Source: Lapidilactobacillus wuchangensis (GTDB taxonomy: Bacteria; Bacillota; Bacilli; Lactobacillales; Lactobacillaceae). Taken from it: DNA of 64,000 nucleotides. Shown piece by piece: positions 57,184 to 64,000 of this stretch (within the stretch, counting starts at the first letter, position 1; each line of letters begins with the position of its first letter). The stretch spans positions 310,001 through 374,000 of the forward strand of contig NZ_RHOU01000001.1 of the NCBI RefSeq assembly GCF_003946645.1, given 5' to 3'. The translations under genes were made by a program, and so were the position numbers. The notes below the pieces were generated by a model. That model ran no database searches, was not told where the DNA came from, and was given only the letters and a program-made list of their open reading frames with translations.

Positions 57184-59970
57184 TTATTTTTTAGGTTCAA
57201 AGCCTTCTGTTACTGCTTCAGGAAATTCTTCCCGAACAATCTTGGCACAGTCAGCACAAAGCGTTGGCAAGTCAGGATCAGTGCCGACACTTAACAACGT
57301 CTTCCGGCAACGTTCGCAAACCTCGCCCGGAGCATGACTAACTTCAATTGCAAAATCCGTAAACTGAGTAGCCGTTGCGGGAACTTCGGTTTCACTCAAT
57401 TGGAATTTCGACACAATTAATAACTCAGCTAATTCTGGTTCTAAGTCGGTCAACATTGGAATCAAGTCAGCTTTTGGATAAACAACGACTGCTGCTTCCA
57501 AAGACTTCCCAATTAACTTATCAGCCCGCGCTTGTTCTAAAGCCCGATAAACTTCAGAACGGAACGTCATGAAATCAGCCCATTGATCTAATAATTTCTG
57601 ATCATCAGCACTGACTGTTGCTGTTGGTAATTCTGCTAATTGCACATAAGCTTCTGGCTCTTGTAAGAAGCTCCAGATTTCCTCAGCAGTATGTGGCAAG
57701 ATTGGCGTCAATAATTTCGTTAACGTGACTAATGCTTCGTAAATGACTGTCTGCATTGCCCGCCGACTCAAATCATTTTCCGACTTGATGTAGATTACAT
57801 CTTTGGCAAAGTCCAAATAAAAGGCTGACAAATCGTTAACTAAATAATTATTGATTTGTTTGAAGACCGTGGCGAAGTTGAAATCATCGTATGCCGCAAT
57901 AGCGTTTTGATTGACTTCATGCAAGCGAGCTAGCAAATAACGGTCAACATCACGCAAGTCATTTGCTGGTAAACGATCTTTCTTAACGTCAAAATCGGCA
58001 ACATTAGCCAACATGAAGCGCATCGTATTCCGAACTTTCCGATATGATTCAGAAATCTGCCGTAAAACATCCATTGACACCATCACGTCAGAGCTACTAT
58101 CAACTGAAGCAACCCACAAACGGACAATTTCAGCACCCATTTGCTTGAAAATGTCATTAGGATCAATCACATTACCTTGCGACTTACTCATCTTATGGCC
58201 CTTGTCATCCAGCACAAAGCCTTGTGATAAGACATGACGATATGGTGCTTGGCCAGTTGTCGCCACACTAGTAATCAAACTAGAGTTAAACCAACCACGA
58301 TATTGATCAGAGCCTTCAATCACTAAGTCAGCGGGGAAAGATAATTCTGGTCGTTCTTTAAGCACACCGCGATGTGATGAACCGGAATCAAACCAAACGT
58401 CAAGAATATCTTTTTCCTTAGTAAATTCGCCATTTGGTGAACCAGGATGAGTAAATCCTTCAGGTAACAATTCTTTGGCTGACATTTGTTGCCAAACAAT
58501 CGCACCATGCTTTTCAATTAATTGGGCCACATGTTCGATTGTTTCCGGTGTGATGATGGCAGTCCCATCTTCAGCGTAAAAGATTGGTAATGGCAAGCCC
58601 CAAGCACGCTGCCGTGAAATAACCCAATCGCCACGATCTTTAATCATGTTGTAAAGTCGTTTCTGACCCCAATCAGGACTAAATTTAACATCCTTGATTT
58701 GCGCTAAGATTTGGTCACGATAGGCATCAATTGAGGCAAACCATTGTGATGTTGCTCGGAAAATAACCGGTTTCTTCGTCCGCCAGTCATGAGGATAACT
58801 ATGGGTGAAGAAGCTTAACTTCAATAAAGCGCCATTCTTCTTTAACTCCTCAGTGACCATCTTATTAGCATCGTCGTAGAAAACACCAGCAAAGCCAGGA
58901 GCATCATCAGTCATCATGCCTTGAGCATCAACAACTGATAAAACTGGTAAGTGATATTTCTGACCAGCATTAAAGTCATCAGCACCATGACCTGGTGCGG
59001 TATGAACCAAACCAGTCCCATCATCAAGGGTGACATGGTTGCCTAAAATAACTAATGAAGTCCGGTCATACAGTGGATGTTGGACCGTGATGTATTCAAG
59101 ATCCTTCCCTTTAACTTGTTTCAAGACTTCAATATTCTTGAAATCCAAAGCTTCTTGAACCGCATCAAGGCGACCACTGGCAATCACATATTTATGACCA
59201 TCAGCATTCACCACACTGTAATCAAACCGTGGATTAACACAAACTGCTTCATTAGCAGGAATCGTCCAAGGCGTGGTCGTCCAAATGATCATTGACGTGT
59301 CTTGATCTAAAACACCTTTACCATCGACCACTTTGAAAGCCACATACATTGATGGTGATTTGATGTCATGGTATTCAACTTCGGCCTCAGCCAAGGTTGA
59401 TTCAGAAGATGGTGACCAATAAACAGGCTTCTTACCTTTATAGATGTAACCTTTTTCAGCCATTTCACCGAATAAACGAATTTCTTCAGCTTCAAATTTC
59501 GGTTGCAAAGTAATGTAAGGATGATCCCAATCACCAGCAACGCCTAGGCGCTTGAACCCGATTCGTTGTTTGTCAATTTCTTCAAGGGCAAACTTCCGGC
59601 ATAATTCCAGATATTCGTCACGGGGCATTTTGCGGCGATCAATACCCTTTTTAGTCAATTGTTGTTCGATTGGCAAGCCATGGGTATCCCAACCAGGGAC
59701 ATATGGTGCGCGGAAACCGTGCATTGATTTGTAACGCACAACAATATCCTTGCTGACCTTGTTTAAGGCATGGCCTAAATGAATATCACCATTGGCGAAT
59801 GGGGGTCCATCATGAAGAATAAAAGTTGGTTTACCCTCATTTAATTTTTGTCGCTGTTCATATACATGATTCTCTTCCCAATCCGCTTGCCACATTGGTT
59901 CGCGCTTAGGCAAACTCCCGCGCATGGGAAAAGCTGTTTTGCCAAGATGTAAAGTATCCTTAACTCGCAT
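57184..59970 (-). CDS. ileS: Isoleucyl-tRNA synthetase
   Basis: 928 residues, class Ia synthetase. The HIGH motif is HLGH in [15 protein letters not shown] (about 57-71), the KMSKS motif is in [10 protein letters not shown] (about 592), and the C-terminal zinc site is CERCRKT...CADC (about 885-910), as in other bacterial IleRS. It charges tRNA-Ile and edits valine through its CP1 domain. ATG 59970 follows TTAGGAGG; an upstream in-frame extension lies in the leader. A T-box leader indicates regulation by uncharged tRNA-Ile. Confidence 0.97.
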   Translation of the reverse strand: MRVKDTLHLGKTAFPMRGSLPKREPMWQADWEENHVYEQRQKLNEGKPTFILHDGPPFANGDIHLGHALNKVSKDIVVRYKSMHGFRAPYVPGWDTHGLPIEQQLTKKGIDRRKMPRDEYLELCRKFALEEIDKQRIGFKRLGVAGDWDHPYITLQPKFEAEEIRLFGEMAEKGYIYKGKKPVYWSPSSESTLAEAEVEYHDIKSPSMYVAFKVVDGKGVLDQDTSMIIWTTTPWTIPANEAVCVNPRFDYSVVNADGHKYVIASGRLDAVQEALDFKNIEVLKQVKGKDLEYITVQHPLYDRTSLVILGNHVTLDDGTGLVHTAPGHGADDFNAGQKYHLPVLSVVDAQGMMTDDAPGFAGVFYDDANKMVTEELKKNGALLKLSFFTHSYPHDWRTKKPVIFRATSQWFASIDAYRDQILAQIKDVKFSPDWGQKRLYNMIKDRGDWVISRQRAWGLPLPIFYAEDGTAIITPETIEHVAQLIEKHGAIVWQQMSAKELLPEGFTHPGSPNGEFTKEKDILDVWFDSGSSHRGVLKERPELSFPADLVIEGSDQYRGWFNSSLITSVATTGQAPYRHVLSQGFVLDDKGHKMSKSQGNVIDPNDIFKQMGAEIVRLWVASVDSSSDVMVSMDVLRQISESYRKVRNTMRFMLANVADFDVKKDRLPANDLRDVDRYLLARLHEVNQNAIAAYDDFNFATVFKQINNYLVNDLSAFYLDFAKDVIYIKSENDLSRRAMQTVIYEALVTLTKLLTPILPHTAEEIWSFLQEPEAYVQLAELPTATVSADDQKLLDQWADFMTFRSEVYRALEQARADKLIGKSLEAAVVVYPKADLIPMLTDLEPELAELLIVSKFQLSETEVPATATQFTDFAIEVSHAPGEVCERCRKTLLSVGTDPDLPTLCADCAKIVREEFPEAVTEGFEPKK

Positions 59971-59989
59971 GCAAAATCCTCCTAATTTT

Positions 59990-60031
59990 AGAGTGTGAGA
60001 AGCAGCCATTTGGCACCTCGAACACGTTTTT
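59990..60031. repeat. Remnant of the ~123-bp hairpin unit in the ileS leader
   Basis: Opens AGAGTGTGAG and closes GCCATTTGGCACC then GAACACGTTTT, like the units at 51827-52316, but about 80 central bases are missing. It sits between the T-box terminator and the ileS ribosome binding site. Confidence 0.75.
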
Positions 60032-60035
60032 AAAA

Positions 60036-60236
60036 ACAAAAAAATCCCGCCTAATTATAGGACGAGATTCCCGTGGTACCACCTAATTTGAAAAGTTGCC
60101 TTTTCCACTTAAAAAACAGTTTTAAATTATTCTCTGAAATGATGCGCGTTTAACTGGTAATTATCAGTCTCTCACCTACACTGACTCGCTTTAAATAATA
60201 GTTAAATGCTTAGTTTCAGAAATACTTGTCTATATT
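60036..60236 (-). ncRNA. T-box leader of ileS
   Basis: On the minus strand AATTAGGTGGTACCACGG (60071-60088) is the T-box antiterminator sequence that pairs with the tRNA acceptor end. The competing terminator AATCTCGTCCTA/TAGGCGGGATT plus seven T follows at about 60038-60068. Stem I lies around 60130-60200, with AGAGAC and a possible ATC isoleucine specifier near 60145. The leader starts directly after the divIVA stop. Confidence 0.9.
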
Positions 60237-61175
60237 TTACTCGTTTTCATCGGGAAAAACAATCGTTACCCCATCATAATTATTTTGAGCATCAGGTGTG
60301 GCCATATTCTCTGGTTGGACTGGCGTATTATTGCCACGATGCTGAAAAACTGGTTGGTCTTCAACTCCATCAGTTGCATTCGCTTCTGGTGTCGTATTCA
60401 CGTCTGATTCGGCAACAGGTTCTGGATCAACAGGTGTTGCTGTTGGCGTCGTTAAATTAATATCGGCAGCCGAAGAAACTGGTGCAACTTCATCAGCATC
60501 AGCTGTTGACTCTGGGTCAGCGCCTGCTTCGGGTGTTGACGCAAGATCATGCTCGGGCAAGGTTGTTGGCGCATCATCTGCCGTAATTGCTGCGGAGACC
60601 GCCGGGGTGCCATTTTGGTCAGCTGGCGTTGACGCTTGTTGATCTAGCAAGGCCCCAACTTGAGCAGTCCCTTGATCAGCTTGACCCAATAATGCTTGCC
60701 ATTCTGGTGTCTTAATCATTGCCAACTGGGATTCCAACAATACTTGTAACCGTTGATGGAACACGCGAGTATTTTTCTTTAAGTCATCAGTTTCAATTGT
60801 TAAATGCCGGGCTCGTTCAGAAGCATCCTGGAGAATTTGGTTTGAACGATCAGTCGCTTCAGTTAATAATTGCTTTGCCTGTTTATCAGCATCACTCTTA
60901 ATCACATCAGCTTCATGTTGGGCATTGTTTTTAACACGATCGGCAGCATTTTGAGCAACAATAATCGACTGATTTAAAGCATCCTTCAAATCAGTAAAAT
61001 ATGCCACCCGCTCTTGGCTTTCCTTCAATGATTGTGTTAATTGTTGGTTTTTCTCTTGTAAGTCACCTAACTCGGTGGCAATCTCGGTCAAAAATGGTTT
61101 GACTGCGTCTGGATCCAAACCGCGAAATTTTGTTTCAAAACTTTTATTACGAATATCGTCTGGTTGTAATGTCAT
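60237..61175 (-). CDS. divIVA: Cell division protein DivIVA
   Basis: 312 residues. The N-terminal lipid-binding domain (MTLQPDDIRNKSFETKFRGLDPDAVKPFL) senses membrane curvature at septum and poles; a long coiled coil follows (about 35-160). The last ~140 residues are a low-complexity Ala/Thr/Asp/Glu/Pro-rich tail, long for the family. ATG 61175 has AGGAGG at good distance. In the dcw-distal order ftsZ-sepF-yggT-ylmH-divIVA-ileS it is translated just after ylmH, overlapping its ribosome binding site. Confidence 0.95.
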   Translation of the reverse strand: MTLQPDDIRNKSFETKFRGLDPDAVKPFLTEIATELGDLQEKNQQLTQSLKESQERVAYFTDLKDALNQSIIVAQNAADRVKNNAQHEADVIKSDADKQAKQLLTEATDRSNQILQDASERARHLTIETDDLKKNTRVFHQRLQVLLESQLAMIKTPEWQALLGQADQGTAQVGALLDQQASTPADQNGTPAVSAAITADDAPTTLPEHDLASTPEAGADPESTADADEVAPVSSAADINLTTPTATPVDPEPVAESDVNTTPEANATDGVEDQPVFQHRGNNTPVQPENMATPDAQNNYDGVTIVFPDENE

Positions 61176-61185
61176 TGCTTGCCTC

Positions 61186-61992
61186 CTATTTTTGTCCGCT
61201 AAGTGGTTGCCGACGTAAGGTACCAATCTGGACTTTAAACCGCTCTTTGCGTGTTTGACCTAAGACAGCGCGCAATTGAACCCGGCCGAACTTACGAACG
61301 CTCAGCATATCCAATAAATCAACTTGGAAATCTGGTCGAGTAACTACGGTCCAATTGACTTGAACTCGTTGCCCTTCAATTAAATCCTTGGCGCGTTGTC
61401 GTGAAATCTTAAACGTATCCGCGACGATCGTATCCAGTCGAAACGACGTAATCAATAACGTTTCGTTGACCCAATCGTTACTAGGCACTAAAACGTCCAT
61501 ATCCGAAATTGCTTCAACGCGCACATTAATGGCCCCAATTTTACTGATTTGCTCAGTAAAGAAATCGGTCATATTCTTCACACCGAAAAACTGCCAGTCC
61601 TGACCATTAGTAATAATGTCACCAAATTGGCTACGTTCAACGCCGGAGTTGATCAAAGTTCCTAAAATTTTGCCATGGGACAAATCGGCAAATTTTTGAG
61701 GATATTTGATTTCAAATAACTGCAATTGGTAATCGGCCATTTCTGGCGTATAATATCCTGGCGCAAAAATAACGCGCCGCCGTTCCGCCTGATTATAGCC
61801 ACCAAATTGCCAATATTGAAAACTCTGATCTAATTTACCCAAAACGGATTCAATTAAGAAAATCTGCCGTGGATCCAAGAAGTTGGTTAAAATCGGCCGG
61901 TATTCGTCAACGGCTTGGTTGCGCCAATCATTGATCCGTTCAATAAAGGGTCGCTCCTCGGGACGAAAATGTTGAAAAACGGCACTATCCAT
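61186..61992 (-). CDS. ylmH: YlmH family RNA-binding protein, S4 domain
   Basis: 268 residues. An N-terminal RNA-binding-like region (HFRPEERPFIERINDW; RRRVIFAPGYYTPEM) is followed by a C-terminal S4 domain (about 185-245: LDTIVADTFKISRQRAKDLIEGQRVQVNW). YlmH is linked to cell division by location and, in B. subtilis, reported to act on stalled ribosomes. ATG 61992 is chosen as the family start; a GTG four codons upstream is too close to GAGGGGAA. No frameshift. Confidence 0.92.
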   Translation of the reverse strand: MDSAVFQHFRPEERPFIERINDWRNQAVDEYRPILTNFLDPRQIFLIESVLGKLDQSFQYWQFGGYNQAERRRVIFAPGYYTPEMADYQLQLFEIKYPQKFADLSHGKILGTLINSGVERSQFGDIITNGQDWQFFGVKNMTDFFTEQISKIGAINVRVEAISDMDVLVPSNDWVNETLLITSFRLDTIVADTFKISRQRAKDLIEGQRVQVNWTVVTRPDFQVDLLDMLSVRKFGRVQLRAVLGQTRKERFKVQIGTLRRQPLSGQK

Positions 61993-62023
61993 GACTAACC
62001 ACACTTCCCCTCATCAGCTCAAT

Positions 62024-62293
62024 TTAAAATAAATTAAAAACCATCCGTAATAGCCATTGCAAACCACCAACTACTAATAAAGCAATTACTGGTGCAAAGC
62101 TCAACCCAAAAATACTAGGCACATGATCTTCAATGGTATTCATCAGTGGACTAACAATCCGTCCAATCAACTGACCAAACTTAGAAGAATATGCCTGAGG
62201 TACCCAACTCATCAATGCATAAATAATAATCGCTAACCCATATAATTCGAGCAACGTGCTCAAGATGCGATAAAGTACACCGAGAATCATCAT
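62024..62293 (-). CDS. yggT: YggT family membrane protein
   Basis: 89 residues with two membrane segments (about 5-28 and 62-86) and the YggT signature ALMSWVPQAYSSKFGQLIGRIVSPLMNTIEDHVPSI between them. Location next to sepF suggests a role in membrane or division-site organisation; the mechanism is unknown. It follows sepF by 2 bases and has two adjacent ATG codons. Confidence 0.93.
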   Translation of the reverse strand: MMILGVLYRILSTLLELYGLAIIIYALMSWVPQAYSSKFGQLIGRIVSPLMNTIEDHVPSIFGLSFAPVIALLVVGGLQWLLRMVFNLF

Positions 62294-62295
62294 GA

Positions 62296-62733
62296 TTAGA
62301 GACCCTGATTATCCTTTAAGTTCTCTGAAATTGTGCCCTCAATTTCGAACTTTGGTGGTGTGCACAAGAAAATTTGATCGCCTACCCGTTGAATTTCGCC
62401 CTTTAAAGCAAAAACAGTGCCTGTCAGGAAATCAACAATTCGCCGAGCTTGACTATCATCAAGTTGGGTAAAGTTAACAATCACTGCCTGATTATTCAAC
62501 AAATTAGTTGCGATATCCTTAGCATCAGCATAAATCCGTGGTTCAAAAATAATAATTTTACGTGAAACATTACGACCAGCTTGATTCATCGCGACAACAT
62601 TACCAGTAGTCGCATTGCTTGTTGTTGTTTCAACAGGCGTTGATTCATCATCTGCTTCTGACTGATATCCAGTTTCATCGTACTCATCTTCATCAGAAAT
62701 TCCGAAGAAATGACTTAGTTTTTCAAAAGCCAT
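62296..62733 (-). CDS. sepF: Cell division protein SepF
   Basis: 145 residues. An N-terminal membrane-binding amphipathic helix (MAFEKLSHFFGIS), an acidic linker (about 15-50), then the SepF core (about 60-140: IIIFEPRIYADAKDIATNLLNNQAVIVNFTQLD). It anchors FtsZ filaments to the membrane and shapes the septum. ATG 62733 follows GAGGTG; the GTG three codons earlier lies in that site. Confidence 0.95.
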   Translation of the reverse strand: MAFEKLSHFFGISDEDEYDETGYQSEADDESTPVETTTSNATTGNVVAMNQAGRNVSRKIIIFEPRIYADAKDIATNLLNNQAVIVNFTQLDDSQARRIVDFLTGTVFALKGEIQRVGDQIFLCTPPKFEIEGTISENLKDNQGL

Positions 62734-62764
62734 GATTTTCACCTCATTATCTAAATCTTAGTCG

Positions 62765-64000
62765 TTATTTTCTTGGTTGGCGCCGCTTTAAGAATGGTGG
62801 CACATCACTATCATCGTCTTGATCATTACTATTCTGATCAGTAACTTTGCGTGCTTGGAAAACATCAAAATCTTGTTTTTCAATATCAGCAAATTGTTGG
62901 TCAGTATCTTCGCGATGATTGTTCTTAGCATTTAGAATGTTCCAATCACCACCAAATTTACCATTCTGATTGGTGTTAGCTGTCTCATCATTAGACTTAG
63001 CTGAAGTTGTTTTGACTTGCCCATTTACTTTCTTATTGGCAACGTCAGCAACTCGCTTGCGCTTGTTGGTTTCGAGATTTTCAATCCCGGTAGCAATAAC
63101 AGTTACCCGAACTTCATCACCAAGATTTTCGTTGATCGAAGTCCCCCAAATAATATTGACATTGGAGTTAGCCGCGTCAGAAACGATTTGGGAAGCAGCT
63201 TCCATTTCATAAAGTGATAAATCAGGGCCACCAGTAATATTCAATAAGACTTTATCGGCGCCTTCAATAGAAACTTCCAATAATGGTGACGAAATTGCTT
63301 TCTTCGTGGCTTCAGTAATCCGGTTTTCACCATTTGCTGAGCCAACACCCATTAAAGCCGAACCTTGGTTTTGCATCACGTTCGTCACATCGGCAAAGTC
63401 CAAGTTAACGATCCCAGGCGCAGTGATCAAATCGGAAATACCTTGCACACCTTGACGTAAGACGTTATCTGCTTCGTGGAAAGCTTCGTTTAATGGTGTC
63501 TTCTTATCAATGATTTCTAATAAACGGTTATTAGAAATGATCACCAAAGTATCAACATGTTGTTTTAATTCAGCAATACCCTCGGCAGCGAAGTGACTGC
63601 GATTTGGACCTTCAAAAGTGAAAGGTCGTGTTACCACGCCAACTGTCAAGGCACCCATGTCTTTAGCAATCCGAGCAATTACTGGCGCAGCGCCAGTACC
63701 AGTACCGCCACCCATACCACAGGTAACGAAAACCATATCAGCACCCTTAAGTGCCTCAGTAATGACTTCTTCACTTTCTTCAGCGGCCTTTTGACCAACT
63801 TCCGGTGTCGAACCAGCGCCTAAGCCACGTGTTAATTTAGGACCAATTTGAATTTTAATGTCAGCTTTTGATTTGGTTAAATCTTGTAAGTCTGTATTTG
63901 CAGCAATAAATTGAACACCTTGAATACTCTCTTCGATCATGCGATCCAAGGCATTACCACCAGCGCCGCCGACCCCAATAACTTTAATTACAGGACCAGT
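62765..64000 (-). CDS. ftsZ: Cell division GTPase FtsZ (N-terminus cut by window edge)
   Basis: 412 residues are present; the reading frame stays open to base 64000, starting [21 protein letters not shown], so only about ten N-terminal residues are missing. The tubulin signature is [13 protein letters not shown] (about 103-115), and the T7-loop region [10 protein letters not shown] lies near 207. A linker of about 70 residues leads to the C-terminal [13 protein letters not shown], the conserved tail that binds SepF and FtsA. It forms the Z ring. sepF follows by about 30 bases. Confidence 0.97.
   Translation of the reverse strand, partial: TGPVIKVIGVGGAGGNALDRMIEESIQGVQFIAANTDLQDLTKSKADIKIQIGPKLTRGLGAGSTPEVGQKAAEESEEVITEALKGADMVFVTCGMGGGTGTGAAPVIARIAKDMGALTVGVVTRPFTFEGPNRSHFAAEGIAELKQHVDTLVIISNNRLLEIIDKKTPLNEAFHEADNVLRQGVQGISDLITAPGIVNLDFADVTNVMQNQGSALMGVGSANGENRITEATKKAISSPLLEVSIEGADKVLLNITGGPDLSLYEMEAASQIVSDAANSNVNIIWGTSINENLGDEVRVTVIATGIENLETNKRKRVADVANKKVNGQVKTTSAKSNDETANTNQNGKFGGDWNILNAKNNHREDTDQQFADIEKQDFDVFQARKVTDQNSNDQDDDSDVPPFLKRRQPRK

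Overview
The window is low-GC Firmicutes chromosome, best read as a member of the Lactobacillaceae. The supporting evidence is the gene order tuf-tig-clpX-ysxC, rpsO-pnp-rnjB, the ftsW...comEA-comEC-holA block beside rpsT, a pyruvate oxidase of the Lactobacillus plantarum type beside a pyruvate dehydrogenase operon, DUF1831 between a cysteine desulfurase and mnmA, and strong AGGAGG-type ribosome binding sites. I cannot fix the genus from sequence alone. No rRNA, tRNA, CRISPR array, prophage or transposase gene is visible.

Layout. 1-745: the start of an amino-acid ABC transporter ATPase (cut by the window edge) and a small orphan gene. 1296-14670: housekeeping genes, mostly on the minus strand (ysxC, clpX, tig, a GNAT acetyltransferase, tuf, a TPR protein, RNase J2, PNPase, S15, HolA), with rpsT divergent. 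14628-26106: competence uptake (comEC, comEA), a YlbL/SepM-type protease, coaD, rsmD, ylbG, ftsW, an Rgg-like regulator with a small SRPBCC protein, typA, an inositol-phosphatase-family enzyme and a UPF0223 protein. 26564-34397: pyruvate metabolism, with pyruvate oxidase (plus) converging on pdhABCD (minus). 34865-37885: the Mg2+ P-type ATPase MgtA with an M-box riboswitch and a candidate leader ORF. 38024-47204: def, rpoY-rnjA, a lipid kinase, recD2, a TPR protein and a phosphatase. 48275-53109: the tRNA thiolation cluster (cysteine desulfurase, DUF1831, mnmA) with mtnN and nudF. 53415-57087: xpaC-telA and a DHA2-type exporter. 57184-64000: ileS with a T-box leader, then divIVA, ylmH, yggT, sepF and the truncated ftsZ, the distal end of the division cluster.

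How genes work together. RNase J1, RNase J2 and PNPase are RNA-decay enzymes. The cysteine desulfurase supplies sulfur to MnmA. Pox and PDH are alternative fates of pyruvate, and the pox promoter carries a perfect catabolite-response element at its start site. FtsZ, SepF, YggT, YlmH and DivIVA act at the septum.

Unexplained structure. (1) A roughly 0.4-0.8 kb composite repeat (cloverleaf-like element A, an intrinsic-terminator hairpin, inverted cloverleaf-like element B) occurs five times in intergenic DNA. The outer stems of A differ between copies yet stay perfectly paired, and one copy has a second element nested inside it. (2) Four tandem ~123-bp hairpin units fill the gap before mtnN, with a central-deletion remnant in the ileS leader. 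(3) mnmA inverts the local preference for CAA/GAA/AAA codons, the codons read by the tRNAs that MnmA thiolates. (4) A leader ORF with an 11-base Shine-Dalgarno match overlaps the mgtA start, downstream of the M-box.
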